From NCBI GenBank assembly GCA_016932075.1, contig JAFGDP010000039.1, positions 1-39,255 of the forward strand: 39,255 bases of DNA, written 5' to 3'. This document shows, piece by piece, positions 17,018 to 24,940 of this stretch (position 1 is the first letter of the stretch; the number at the start of each line of letters is the position of its first letter). A program made the position numbers and the translations under genes. Below the pieces are notes generated by a model, which did not search any database, was not told the DNA's origin, and saw only the letters and a program-made list of their open reading frames with translations. Origin of the DNA: Chitinispirillaceae bacterium (GTDB lineage Bacteria > Fibrobacterota > Chitinivibrionia > Chitinivibrionales > Chitinispirillaceae).

Positions 17018-17249
17018 CTGCCGTAAAAAAGTGATTCACTGCAGTAACCGAGGAGGTGAAAAAAAGGCAAGCGAACTTGATACCCTTTCACCGTTACCAT
17101 ATCGTCGCCCATATTTTTTCAACACTGCGCCCGGGATTCTTTATGGCGGTAGACCGTGCCACTGCTGCCGCTCCTCCCTGAATCATGGAAAGGGTGCAGT
17201 ATTAAGCAAGCGTCACGCTGCTGCCTGTTTTCTGACGCTTGCTTTTTTT
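17018..17249 (+). ncRNA. Candidate structured noncoding RNA, about 230 nt
   Basis: The segment is bounded by a -10-like box at 17006 and a strong intrinsic terminator at 17204-17249 and has no convincing protein frame. Inside are pairing arms: GGTGAAA at 17055-17061 with TTTCACC near 17089-17095, and ACTGCGCCC near 17127 with GGGTGCAGT near 17193 (one wobble). A very strong Shine-Dalgarno-like AGGAGGTGA at 17051-17059 is present, but no ATG lies at a normal distance. A 41-codon frame ends at 17181 using the GTG inside that motif, and a TTG at 17077 would give a 34-residue peptide. No gene follows on this strand. It resembles none of the RNA families I can recognise (tmRNA, RNase P, 4.5S, common riboswitches). 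It could be a small RNA, a 6S-like RNA or a small-peptide gene. Confidence 0.4.
17204..17249 (+). terminator. Strong intrinsic terminator
   Basis: AAGCAAGCGTCA at 17204-17215 pairs perfectly over 12 bp with TGACGCTTGCTT at 17233-17244, with a 17-base loop and a run of seven T at 17243-17249. It points along the plus strand, while the adjacent gene on the right is on the minus strand, so it must serve a plus-strand transcript starting upstream. The stem is not followed by T on the minus strand, so it is less likely to serve the collagen-like gene. Confidence 0.8.
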
Positions 17250-17258
17250 ATGCTGCTT

Positions 17259-18266
17259 TCAATTGGAGGGAACAAAATGTGCATCCATGTTGCATCCATA
17301 AAAATTGGCGGTAGGAGAGGATGCCACATAGTTTCGTGCACGGAAATAGTAGGTATAGGATCCTGCGCTGGCCACCTCGAAACTTCTGTATGCGATAACT
17401 GAGGTAGCGGTATAAATACTAGCGGCGTTATTATTGGGAAGCCTCCATGTCCAACCGCCATCTGTGACCGATGAGGGGGTGGCAGTGCTCGAATTCACTA
17501 TCTGTCCCACAATATAGATCGTTTCCGCGGCTACATGGCATTCAACTACTCCATTTATGGAAACAAATACCCTGCCAGCACGCGGCACGGTAATGCTGAT
17601 ACTGTTTATCGTTGATGCGGTGGTTACACCGGTAGCAAGTGAAGGACACGACATACCACAACCTGCAGAGACAGCAGAGGCCATTTCAGGTGCAGGTCCT
17701 GCTGGTCCTTGCGGCCCGACTGCACCCGAGTCACCCTTTGGTCCCTGCGGTCCTGCTGGCCCAGCCACGCCGGTGTCTCCCTTAGGCCCCTGCGGTCCGG
17801 CAGGTCCAGCCATGCCGGTGTCTCCCTTAGGTCCTTGCGGCCCGGCAGGTCCAGCCACACCGGTGTCGCCTTTCGGCCCTTGCGGTCCGGCAGGCCCGGC
17901 CACGCCGGTGTCTCCCTTAGGTCCCTGAGGACCAGCAGGTCCAGCCACACCGGTGTCACCTTTCGGTCCCTGTGGTCCAGCAGGTCCCTGGGGTCCTGCT
18001 GGCAGGTTGGTAATGCCGCTGCCGTCGCCAAAAAACTTGTTAGCGGTGACGGTGCCAGTGGCTTTGACGTCGCCTTTTTTAACACTCATGCCTGCCGAGT
18101 CGTCAGGGGTTTGGATAAAGAAATGGCCGTCAGCTTTACTCCCGGTCCATCCGATTTTGGAAACAGGTTCTGAACCGGTCGTGTCGTAGAATTCGATTGT
18201 TGATTTCGGTTGGGCAAGCAGGCTTGTCAGAATGCCTGCACACAAGAGAGATAAAAGACTACGCAT
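17259..18266 (-). CDS. Collagen-like surface protein with C1q/TNF-like C-terminal domain
   Basis: 335 residues from the ATG at 18266, which has GGAGG upstream. The N-terminal signal peptide is [20 protein letters not shown] short beta-rich region (20-90) ends in [11 protein letters not shown], a motif often found just before bacterial collagen stalks. Residues 91-192 form 34 uninterrupted Gly-X-Y triplets, mostly [15 protein letters not shown]. The C-terminal ~140 residues ([15 protein letters not shown] to the end) are beta-strand rich with alternating Val/Ile and end in [10 protein letters not shown], compatible with a jelly-roll head that trimerises the stalk. It is probably exported and surface-attached, perhaps for adhesion. 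It lies 17 bp downstream of the Ig-domain gene on the same strand, so the two likely form an operon. Confidence 0.85.
   Translation of the reverse strand: MRSLLSLLCAGILTSLLAQPKSTIEFYDTTGSEPVSKIGWTGSKADGHFFIQTPDDSAGMSVKKGDVKATGTVTANKFFGDGSGITNLPAGPQGPAGPQGPKGDTGVAGPAGPQGPKGDTGVAGPAGPQGPKGDTGVAGPAGPQGPKGDTGMAGPAGPQGPKGDTGVAGPAGPQGPKGDSGAVGPQGPAGPAPEMASAVSAGCGMSCPSLATGVTTASTINSISITVPRAGRVFVSINGVVECHVAAETIYIVGQIVNSSTATPSSVTDGGWTWRLPNNNAASIYTATSVIAYRSFEVASAGSYTYYFRARNYVASSPTANFYGCNMDAHFVPSN
17736..17960 (-). repeat. Five tandem 45-bp units encoding the collagen stalk
   Basis: The segment encodes five copies of a 15-residue unit ([15 protein letters not shown]; one copy has Met for Val). It is followed by a partial sixth unit starting GDSGA. 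The copies differ mainly at third codon positions (for example CCTTTCGG versus CCCTTAGG on the plus strand). The array can expand or contract by recombination, changing stalk length in steps of five triplets. Confidence 0.85.
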
Positions 18267-18283
18267 AGAAAATCCTCCGCGAT

Positions 18284-19591
18284 CTATTGTATAACAATTC
18301 TCACATTTCCCCATACCTTTATGGTTCCCTGATCATAGGTTCCTTGAGCCGGGCATATTTTTTTAGGCCGTACTGATCCGGGTGAGACGTCCCGGATGGC
18401 CTTGTTAATGCTTCCCGAGGTTATAACTATGCAATCAGGTGTTGTCTTTGCGATGAATTTTGCGGTAATTGAGAGATTTTTCGTTACCACCACACGGATG
18501 AGCGTGTCATTTCCCGCGGCATCGCCCTGCCATTCAACAAAAAGGAAGCCTGAATCAGGGATCGCGGTGAGCGAAACCGTGTCTCCCCACCGGTACTGCG
18601 AGGCAGAGGGACTGGCCCTGATGGAACCGGAGTCTGATTGAAGCGTCAGGGTATGGTAGCGCGCCGTGACCGTTATATGGATGGTCGCCGTGTCAGACCC
18701 GCTATTTGAGGAGACTACCGCTGAAACCGGATAGGATCCGCTGTCCCGTGCTCCTGCCCGGAACAGAAACAGAGAGTCGCCTGCAAACGCTGCCTGTCTG
18801 GGTGTTAAGAGCATCCGTAATGAAACGGTGTCTGATGCCGGAGCCGTATACAGAGAATCGATGCGCAACCTGAGCGAATCTCCTTCAGCGACCGTGTCGC
18901 GATACACGGCAAAATGCCAGAAAACTTTCTTGTCCGTCTCTTTTTTTACCGAAAGCTTCATGGTATCGCTGGATGCGCTCCCCCATGGATTGGAAGCGAT
19001 ACAGATGTAGTATCCCGAGTCGCTCGCCTGAAAATTCCTGATCAGAAGCAGCGCGGCGGTATCGTTTGCCAACCGGCTGCCGTTTTTCATCCATTGATAT
19101 GAAATCGGGGCGCTTCCCTGGGCAGCGACCGATACGCTGCAGGCCGCGCCGATTTCAACGAAAAGGTTTTTGGGGGGATTTGTGGTAATAGCCGGTTTTA
19201 TTCCTATGATGACAATCCTGGCTGAATCGGTCAGGTTGGATTTGTTCTGGAGGGCTCCGCTTATGCGTACCATGACCGTGTCAGGCTCCCTAAAAACCCT
19301 CTTGATGGTTATCGTATCCAGCCAGTCGCTTCCGTTACTGAAGGTGATGGTGGTGTCAATAGCATTATCAAGCGAAAAAATGAGCTGGTTGAAGAGCGAT
19401 GAAGCCTGCACCTGGATCCGGAACACAACCGTTTCATCAACACGGTATTGCTCGTCAGCGCGATCAGGCGATATGAAGGAGATGCTGCAATTGTCGTAAT
19501 CGGTGAACGGATTGCTGGGCGAGTCGCACAGAATGAGGAAAAGCGCGGCAGCGCCATAGATCGATATCAGTAATTTTTTTGCTATACCCAT
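18284..19591 (-). CDS. Ig-domain lipoprotein with InlB-type repeat
   Basis: 435 residues. The N-terminus has a basic start, a hydrophobic helix and LFLILC with Cys at 22, a loose lipobox, so it is probably a lipoprotein. Residues about 140-215 form an I-set-like immunoglobulin domain with Cys and Trp pairing positions ([20 protein letters not shown] and [15 protein letters not shown]). A second beta-rich module follows, and residues about 330-385 match the divergent InlB B-repeat ([20 protein letters not shown], then [16 protein letters not shown]). It is likely exposed on the cell surface or in the periplasm for binding; the ligand is unknown. It lies upstream of the collagen-like gene in a probable operon. 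The ribosome binding site is weak. Confidence 0.8.
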   Translation of the reverse strand: MGIAKKLLISIYGAAALFLILCDSPSNPFTDYDNCSISFISPDRADEQYRVDETVVFRIQVQASSLFNQLIFSLDNAIDTTITFSNGSDWLDTITIKRVFREPDTVMVRISGALQNKSNLTDSARIVIIGIKPAITTNPPKNLFVEIGAACSVSVAAQGSAPISYQWMKNGSRLANDTAALLLIRNFQASDSGYYICIASNPWGSASSDTMKLSVKKETDKKVFWHFAVYRDTVAEGDSLRLRIDSLYTAPASDTVSLRMLLTPRQAAFAGDSLFLFRAGARDSGSYPVSAVVSSNSGSDTATIHITVTARYHTLTLQSDSGSIRASPSASQYRWGDTVSLTAIPDSGFLFVEWQGDAAGNDTLIRVVVTKNLSITAKFIAKTTPDCIVITSGSINKAIRDVSPGSVRPKKICPAQGTYDQGTIKVWGNVRIVIQ

Positions 19592-19689
19592 GAGGCGGTT
19601 TGTAATAAAGAACGGTGCGCGGTGCGCCGGTTTTATGAAAGATATATACTTTTTTCTCGTACCGCAAAATAATTATTCGGTGAACGTTA

Positions 19690-21471
19690 TTAGGGGATTA
19701 TCATGGGTACCGGACTTGATGATGCGCCTACCTTGATCGCACAAACATATGCGCCGGCGGCAAGGGCCGGGATATCCCAGCTGAGTTTGGACGCTGTTCT
19801 CTGTGCCATGAGCGCGCCGCGTGAATCGTAGAGCGACAACCGGGTGATGGGGGCTCCTCGTGACACCCCTTTGATCGCGAGCGAGATCGTTTTCCCTTTT
19901 CGTACAACCGTGACTGTTACCTTCCGGCCCTGTGCCGGGTGGTGAAAACCGTGCTGGCGATGAATTCCGGCAACCGGCTCATAGGGCGCGGTAATGTGTA
20001 TGAGCCCTGCCAGGGCGCCGGTAATGCCGGCATTGTAATCGCACCCGCTCTCGGTCGTGTTGTAGTTCACCACGCTGTTTTCGAATTGCCCCTGGCCGCT
20101 GGGGCCGCCGATGAGCGCCCCGCCCCGCCTGAATTTGAATGGGGTGGCTTCCTTGACCGCGTCCGGAGGATTGTCATCAATGCCCTGAAGATTGCGATGG
20201 TGCACCTTGTCCCAGGAGTATGGGCCGAATCCATGGATAAACGAGCGGTCAAACTCGTTGTCGCCAAGGATGTAATCCACCTGGCTCTGTGCGAGCTCGA
20301 GTGCCTGCTGTGCATACGCGGGTTCGGATGTACGCGAAATATCATAGAGGAGCATCATGGCAAACGCAAGACCGCCGGCATAGCGGCATGATCCCCATCC
20401 GTCGTAAAAGCAGAGACCCGCGCCGTTCTTTTTTGCGAGACCGCTGGCATACGATCCTTTGAACAGGGTGAGCACGGTCTTGCCGCTCTGGTTGGTCATC
20501 TCCGGATCAATGACAAGCAGGTTGTAATATGCCGCCTCCCAGAGACTGTTCCATGAATAGGCCCACCCGCTCTCCCATTTGCCGCGTATATATTCTTGTG
20601 CGTCATTCAGGTACCGCTCCTCGCGGGTAAGGAGGTAAAGCTCGGTGGCGGCAACGATCATATCGTCGTTTCCTTCAGAGCTTTCGCTGTAAAAGCCGCC
20701 ATGGCTGTAAGGCGAAGACGCATTATTTTTCGCATACTCGTACCCTCGAACCGCCGCTTGTGCGCAGGAATCGGCGTACGTCTGCATGTTGTAGGCTGGA
20801 CAGAGCCGCGCCATGAGCGCAAGCGCGGCCGTAAACTGGGCGCACGAGGCGCCCGCACCGCTTGTGCGTTTGACCACGGGCCGCGGATCGCCTCCTTTGT
20901 CAACCGGATTGAGCGATTGGAACGCGGAGGTTTTCCACTCCTTGTGGTCAAAGTCCGGATCGCCGCATTCGGCGTAAAAGGTGGAAGCGTCCGGAATCGC
21001 CTTGATAAAGTAGTCGGTCGCCACCTTGGCCTCATTGATCGGATCAGGAATGCCATCTCCGTCAGGTTCAGGCATTGTTTCGGAATAGGTATACCGCTGC
21101 TTGTAACGGTCGGTGAAACCAAGGGGAAACACCTCATAGGCTTTTAGCAGGGTATAGGCGGAAAATCCCATGGTGAAGCAGACCATCCAATGGTCGCCGC
21201 AATCGTGCCACCCTCCGGCAAGGTCAATGCCGCCTGCCGATTCCCCGTCACGGGTATGACACACCTCGCCTCCCTTGGATGCCTCATGTCCTGTCAGTGT
21301 CCAGTTGCCGGTTGCGCCGCACCGCTGTGCGCCGAAGAAGCGAAGCGTCAACCATCCTGCTTCCCGGTACTCCTCACCGGTATACGCCTGGATTGATGCG
21401 AGATTCACATATGGTGCAAAAACAAAACATCCGATAGCAGCAATTATAAAACGGATAAGGGTTAACCGCAT
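19690..21471 (-). CDS. Glycoside hydrolase family 9 (endoglucanase-type), secreted
   Basis: About 593 residues from the ATG at 21471, which begins a signal peptide (MRLTLIRFIIAAIGCFVFAP); ATGs at 21516 and 21567 are alternatives. The GH9 (alpha/alpha)6 barrel covers about 28-490. The catalytic base region is GGWHDCGDHWM with D90 and D93, where the usual motif is DAGDH. SFIHGFGPYSWDKVHHRN supplies the conserved His, and NTTESGCDYNAG supplies the proton donor, E474. There is no N-terminal Ig-like domain. The last ~75 residues (VRKGKTISLAIKG to AAGAYVCAIKVG) look like a T9SS-type sorting or adhesion tail of the kind seen in Bacteroidetes and Fibrobacteres. It should cut beta-1,4-glucans outside the cell. 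Confidence 0.88.
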   Translation of the reverse strand: MRLTLIRFIIAAIGCFVFAPYVNLASIQAYTGEEYREAGWLTLRFFGAQRCGATGNWTLTGHEASKGGEVCHTRDGESAGGIDLAGGWHDCGDHWMVCFTMGFSAYTLLKAYEVFPLGFTDRYKQRYTYSETMPEPDGDGIPDPINEAKVATDYFIKAIPDASTFYAECGDPDFDHKEWKTSAFQSLNPVDKGGDPRPVVKRTSGAGASCAQFTAALALMARLCPAYNMQTYADSCAQAAVRGYEYAKNNASSPYSHGGFYSESSEGNDDMIVAATELYLLTREERYLNDAQEYIRGKWESGWAYSWNSLWEAAYYNLLVIDPEMTNQSGKTVLTLFKGSYASGLAKKNGAGLCFYDGWGSCRYAGGLAFAMMLLYDISRTSEPAYAQQALELAQSQVDYILGDNEFDRSFIHGFGPYSWDKVHHRNLQGIDDNPPDAVKEATPFKFRRGGALIGGPSGQGQFENSVVNYNTTESGCDYNAGITGALAGLIHITAPYEPVAGIHRQHGFHHPAQGRKVTVTVVRKGKTISLAIKGVSRGAPITRLSLYDSRGALMAQRTASKLSWDIPALAAGAYVCAIKVGASSSPVPMIIP

Positions 21472-21651
21472 AAAAATCAGAATGTTACCTTTTGTTACAC
21501 GGGCATTTTCGTTCATGTTCGCTTTGCGTATCATGTTGCGGGGCTTCGTTAATCCCCCTGATAGCATTAGTGGTTGATGCGAAAAGCGCGTTCAATGCTT
21601 CTGAGGTCAGAAAAAGCATGGTTCAAGAAATAAGGGGCAGATCCAGCCATA

Positions 21652-21683
21652 TGGTTTTACCTATGAACTGATTGGTAAAATCA
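21652..21683. repeat. 10-bp inverted repeat upstream of the nitroreductase gene
   Basis: TGGTTTTACC at 21652-21661 pairs with GGTAAAATCA at 21674-21683 with one G-U wobble and a 12-base loop. It lies 54 bp before the start codon in the 5' region and has no T-run. It could be an operator or a leader hairpin. Confidence 0.45.
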
Positions 21684-21737
21684 GCAAAAACTATTTTCAG
21701 ACCAGATACCGTGTTTTGGAATAAAAAAGGAGACTCG

Positions 21738-22265
21738 ATGGATTTTATCGATCTTGCGAAAAAACGGTTTTCCGTGCGCGATTACCTCGACAGACCGGTT
21801 CCGGATGAGGTTCTTGAACGTGTGCTCGAAGCCGGCAGACTCGCGCCATCCGCATGCAATAGCCAGCCATGGGTGTTCATCGTGTTCGGGGAAAAGGATT
21901 CACGCAGACAGCTGGAGGGCGTTTATAAAAAGGAATGGTTCATGCGTGCACCGGTCATACTTGCGGTCTGTTGCGACCGCAGCGTCTCGTGGCACAGAAA
22001 AGACGGCAAAGACTTTGGTGACATCGATGTCGCGATTGCGCTTGACCATATCACCCTTGCTGCAGCAGAAGCGGGTTTGGGAACATGCTGGGTGGGAAAC
22101 TTTGATCCTGAAGTGGCAAGACAGCTTTTACGTCTCCCACAACACATTGACCCGGTTGCTTTTACCCCGCTTGGGTACCCCGGACCTCACGCAGAACCAA
22201 AAAAAAACCGCAAAGAGCTCCATGAGATTACCTGCTGGGAGTACTATGGAGGAAAAAGGCACTGA
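21738..22265 (+). CDS. Nitroreductase family FMN-dependent oxidoreductase
   Basis: 175 residues from the ATG at 21738, with AAGGAG upstream. The FMN-binding fold is shown by KKRFSVRDYLDRPVP, LEAGRLAPSACNSQPWVFIV, the central DIDVAIALDHITLAAAEAGLGTCWVG and LGYP near the end. Such enzymes form dimers with FMN at the interface and use NAD(P)H to reduce nitro, quinone or flavin-type substrates. The short form with a terminal HEITCWEYYGGK tail is common in anaerobes. The physiological substrate cannot be told from sequence. Confidence 0.9.
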   Translation: MDFIDLAKKRFSVRDYLDRPVPDEVLERVLEAGRLAPSACNSQPWVFIVFGEKDSRRQLEGVYKKEWFMRAPVILAVCCDRSVSWHRKDGKDFGDIDVAIALDHITLAAAEAGLGTCWVGNFDPEVARQLLRLPQHIDPVAFTPLGYPGPHAEPKKNRKELHEITCWEYYGGKRH

Positions 22266-22409
22266 TCCGCTTTTCTCAATGACTTTTTGCTGGAAAAATC
22301 GTATTTTTTAAGCTCTTTTGCCGGATGCAGGTATGCGGTTTCAGGTGGAAAAACAGTGTTATCATCCGCACCATGCAGGTTCGTATAGCAGGAAAGACCA
22401 CACATTCTC

Positions 22410-23672
22410 ATGACACAGAAAACAGTACCTTTTACACGACAGCAGATAGAGCGGATCATACAAAAGCATCCCACGCCGTTTCATATCTATGATGAAAAAG
22501 GTATGCGGGAAAACGCCAGAAGTCTGGTGAAGGCATTTTCGTGGGCTCCGGGATTCAAGGAGTTTTTCGCGGTCAAGGCTGCCCCGAATCCCTATCTCAT
22601 GCGGCTTTTCAAGAATGAGGGAATGGGTGCAGACTGTTCATCGCTTCCAGAGTTGCTCCTCGCACAGCGGTGCACCATCACGGGCGAAGAGATAATGTTT
22701 TCTTCGAATAACACACCAGCAGATGAGATGAAGCTCGCAAAAGAGCTGGGGGCGGTGATCAATCTCGACGATATTACCCATATCCGGTTTCTTGAGGAGC
22801 AGGCCGGATTACCGGAGGTGGTGTGCTTTCGCTACAATCCAGGCCCGCTGCGCACCGGCAATGCGATCATCGGCGATCCGCAGGAGTCGAAATACGGTTT
22901 CACGCGCGGACAGCTCTTCGAGGGGTATGGGATTCTGAAGGAGAAAGGGATCAGGCGGTTCGGTCTGCACACCATGATCGTTTCAAACGAGTTGAATCCG
23001 GATTCGTTTATTGAAACGGCGGCGATGCTGTACGATCTGGTAATCGATCTGCACCGTGAACTCGACATCAACTTTGAGTTCGTCAATATCGGCGGCGGCA
23101 TCGGCATCCCTTACCGGCCGGAGCAGGAGGCGGTGGACCTCGCATACGTATCCGATGGGATCAGAAAGGCGTACGACCGCACCATCAAAGGCACGGTGCT
23201 CCACCCGCTCAAGCTGTTCATGGAGTGCGGCCGGATCATGACCGGGCCGTACGGTTTTTTGGTGTCACGGGTGCTTCACCTGAAACAGACCTACAAACAG
23301 TATGTCGGTCTGGACGCGAGCATGGCGGATCTCATGCGCCCGGCGATCTACAACGCGTATCACCATATCACGGTGCTTGGAAAAGAGGCCGCGCCGCATG
23401 ACCGGATCTATGATGTGACCGGATCGCTCTGTGAGAACAACGATAAATTTGCCGTTGACCGTAAGCTTCCAGCGGTTGAGGAAGGTGACATCGTCGTAAT
23501 TCATGATACCGGGGCGCACGGCCATGCCATGGGATTCAATTACAACGGCAAGCTCAGATCTGCCGAACTTCTGCTGCGCGAAAACGGGGATGTTCTGCAG
23601 ATACGGCGTGCTGAAACGGTTGAGGACTATTTTGCCACGCTTGATTTCAGCGGGCTTGACAATTTTAAATAA
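22410..23672 (+). CDS. lysA: Diaminopimelate decarboxylase (PLP fold III)
   Basis: 420 residues. The N-terminal alanine-racemase-type barrel carries the PLP lysine K56 in EFFAVKAAPNP. GADCSSLPELLLA, VCFRYNPGP, NIGGGIGIPYRPEQE and ECGRIMTGPYGFLVSRV are family features. In the C-terminal beta domain, DVTGSLCENNDKFA and HDTGAHGHAMGFNYNGKLRSAELLL complete the active site across the dimer. It makes lysine from meso-diaminopimelate, the last step of lysine synthesis. Its stop overlaps the start of the AICAR transformylase gene (TAATG). Confidence 0.93.
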   Translation: MTQKTVPFTRQQIERIIQKHPTPFHIYDEKGMRENARSLVKAFSWAPGFKEFFAVKAAPNPYLMRLFKNEGMGADCSSLPELLLAQRCTITGEEIMFSSNNTPADEMKLAKELGAVINLDDITHIRFLEEQAGLPEVVCFRYNPGPLRTGNAIIGDPQESKYGFTRGQLFEGYGILKEKGIRRFGLHTMIVSNELNPDSFIETAAMLYDLVIDLHRELDINFEFVNIGGGIGIPYRPEQEAVDLAYVSDGIRKAYDRTIKGTVLHPLKLFMECGRIMTGPYGFLVSRVLHLKQTYKQYVGLDASMADLMRPAIYNAYHHITVLGKEAAPHDRIYDVTGSLCENNDKFAVDRKLPAVEEGDIVVIHDTGAHGHAMGFNYNGKLRSAELLLRENGDVLQIRRAETVEDYFATLDFSGLDNFK

Positions 23673-24880
23673 TGCGACACCATGCTGGCGAAAAGGGGGA
23701 AGTTCTGAGCAACAATGAAATTACACTTCGGTACGGCTGCAATCCGCACCAGACACCTGCGCGGGTTTTCAGTAAGGGGGGTACCCTGCCGCTTCGGGTA
23801 GTGAACGGAAGTCCGGGCTATATCAACCTGCTCGATGCATGCAACTCGTGGCAGTTGGTACGGGAGCTCAAGGCGGCGTTTGGGCTTCCTGCTGCCGCGT
23901 CATTCAAACATGTGAGCCCAGCCGGCGCTGCTGTCGCGGTGCCGCTGACCCGCGAACTCAAACGGGTCTATTTTGTGGAGGATATCGAGCTTTCTCCGCT
24001 CGCGGCCGCCTATGCGCGGGCGCGCGGCGCAGACCGCATGTCGAGTTTCGGAGACTGGGTCGCGCTGTCAGATCCCTGCGACCTTTCAACGGCCCAGCTT
24101 CTGAAAAAAGAGGTTTCTGACGGCGTCATCGCTCCGGGGTTCGAACTTGGGGCGCTCGAAATCCTTCGCCAGAAGAAGAAAGGCGCGTTCTGCGTTGTGG
24201 AGGTTGAACCCTCCTATATACCGCCGGAAATCGAAACCCGGGAGCTGTTCGGCATTACCTTCGAGCAGAAGAGAAACAGCGCCCCTATCGGAGCGGACAC
24301 GCTCAAGAACGTTGTGACCGAAAACAAGGAGATCACTCCTGATGCGCAGCGTGACCTGATCCTTGCGCAGATTGCACTCAAATATACGCAGTCAAACTCG
24401 GTCTGTTTCGCGCTCGGCGGCCAGATCATCGGCGTTGGAGCGGGCCAGCAGTCGCGCATACACTGCACGCGCCTCGCCGCGGCAAAGGCCGACAAGTGGT
24501 TCCTGCGGCAGCACCCGCTCATTGTGGGCATGGAATTCAGGGAAGGAATTGCCCGTCCGGAACGCGATAACGCCATCGATAAGTTCCTTGAAGAGTCGCT
24601 CACGCCGGCCGAGTCGTTCGCCTGGCAGGACAGCTTTCGCACCGCGCCTGACCGGCTCTCCCCTGAGCAGAAACGGGAATGGATCAGCCTGTTTTACGGG
24701 GTGTCGCTCGGGTCAGACGCTTTTTTCCCGTTTCGTGACAATATCGACCGCGCGCAGCAAAGCGGCGTCCGGTATATCGTACAACCCGGTGGCTCGGTGC
24801 GTGACGATCTGGTCATTGAAGCATGCAACGAATACGGCATGGTCATGGCCATGAGCGGACTGCGGCTGTTTCATCATTAA
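23672..24880 (+). CDS. Stand-alone AICAR transformylase (PurH C-terminal domain without IMP cyclohydrolase)
   Basis: 402 residues as written from the ATG at 23672, which overlaps the lysA stop. Related stand-alone proteins, as I recall them, begin at about SNNEITLRYGCNPHQ, so a CTG start at 23705 with AAGGGGGA upstream is a real alternative. Signatures are RYGCNPHQTPARVF, AAASFKHVSPAGAAVAVP, ARARGADRMSSFGDW, GITFEQKRN, SNSVCFALGGQIIGVGAGQQSR and FFPFRDNIDRA. The enzyme transfers the formyl group of 10-formyl-THF to AICAR, giving FAICAR in purine synthesis. Bacterial PurH is usually a fusion with an N-terminal IMP cyclohydrolase domain, which is absent here. That step must be done by another protein elsewhere. 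The fhs gene at 13967 makes the co-substrate. Confidence 0.9.
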   Translation: MRHHAGEKGEVLSNNEITLRYGCNPHQTPARVFSKGGTLPLRVVNGSPGYINLLDACNSWQLVRELKAAFGLPAAASFKHVSPAGAAVAVPLTRELKRVYFVEDIELSPLAAAYARARGADRMSSFGDWVALSDPCDLSTAQLLKKEVSDGVIAPGFELGALEILRQKKKGAFCVVEVEPSYIPPEIETRELFGITFEQKRNSAPIGADTLKNVVTENKEITPDAQRDLILAQIALKYTQSNSVCFALGGQIIGVGAGQQSRIHCTRLAAAKADKWFLRQHPLIVGMEFREGIARPERDNAIDKFLEESLTPAESFAWQDSFRTAPDRLSPEQKREWISLFYGVSLGSDAFFPFRDNIDRAQQSGVRYIVQPGGSVRDDLVIEACNEYGMVMAMSGLRLFHH

Positions 24881-24899
24881 TCTGTTTGGCTTGAAAAGG

Positions 24900-24918
24900 G
24901 GCGACCGATCCGGTCGCC
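24900..24918. repeat. 7-bp perfect hairpin between the transformylase and proS genes
   Basis: GGCGACC at 24900-24906 pairs with GGTCGCC at 24912-24918 with a five-base loop. No T-run follows, so it is unlikely to stop transcription. It lies 22 bp before the proS start codon and may be a leader element. Confidence 0.4.
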
Positions 24919-24940
24919 GTAGCAAAGGACGAATCTTCCC

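Noticed and set aside
17018..17249. tmRNA, RNase P RNA or 4.5S RNA identity for the candidate RNA
   Set aside because: The conserved sequence blocks of these RNAs are absent, so no known family is assigned.
17736..17960. Tandem repeat considered as a CRISPR array
   Set aside because: The units are contiguous 45-bp copies without spacers and encode Gly-X-Y triplets in frame.
17557..18189. Pro/Gly-rich plus-strand frames over the collagen region
   Set aside because: These are mirror frames of the Gly-X-Y repeat; the minus strand has the signal peptide, the ribosome binding site and the full domain layout.
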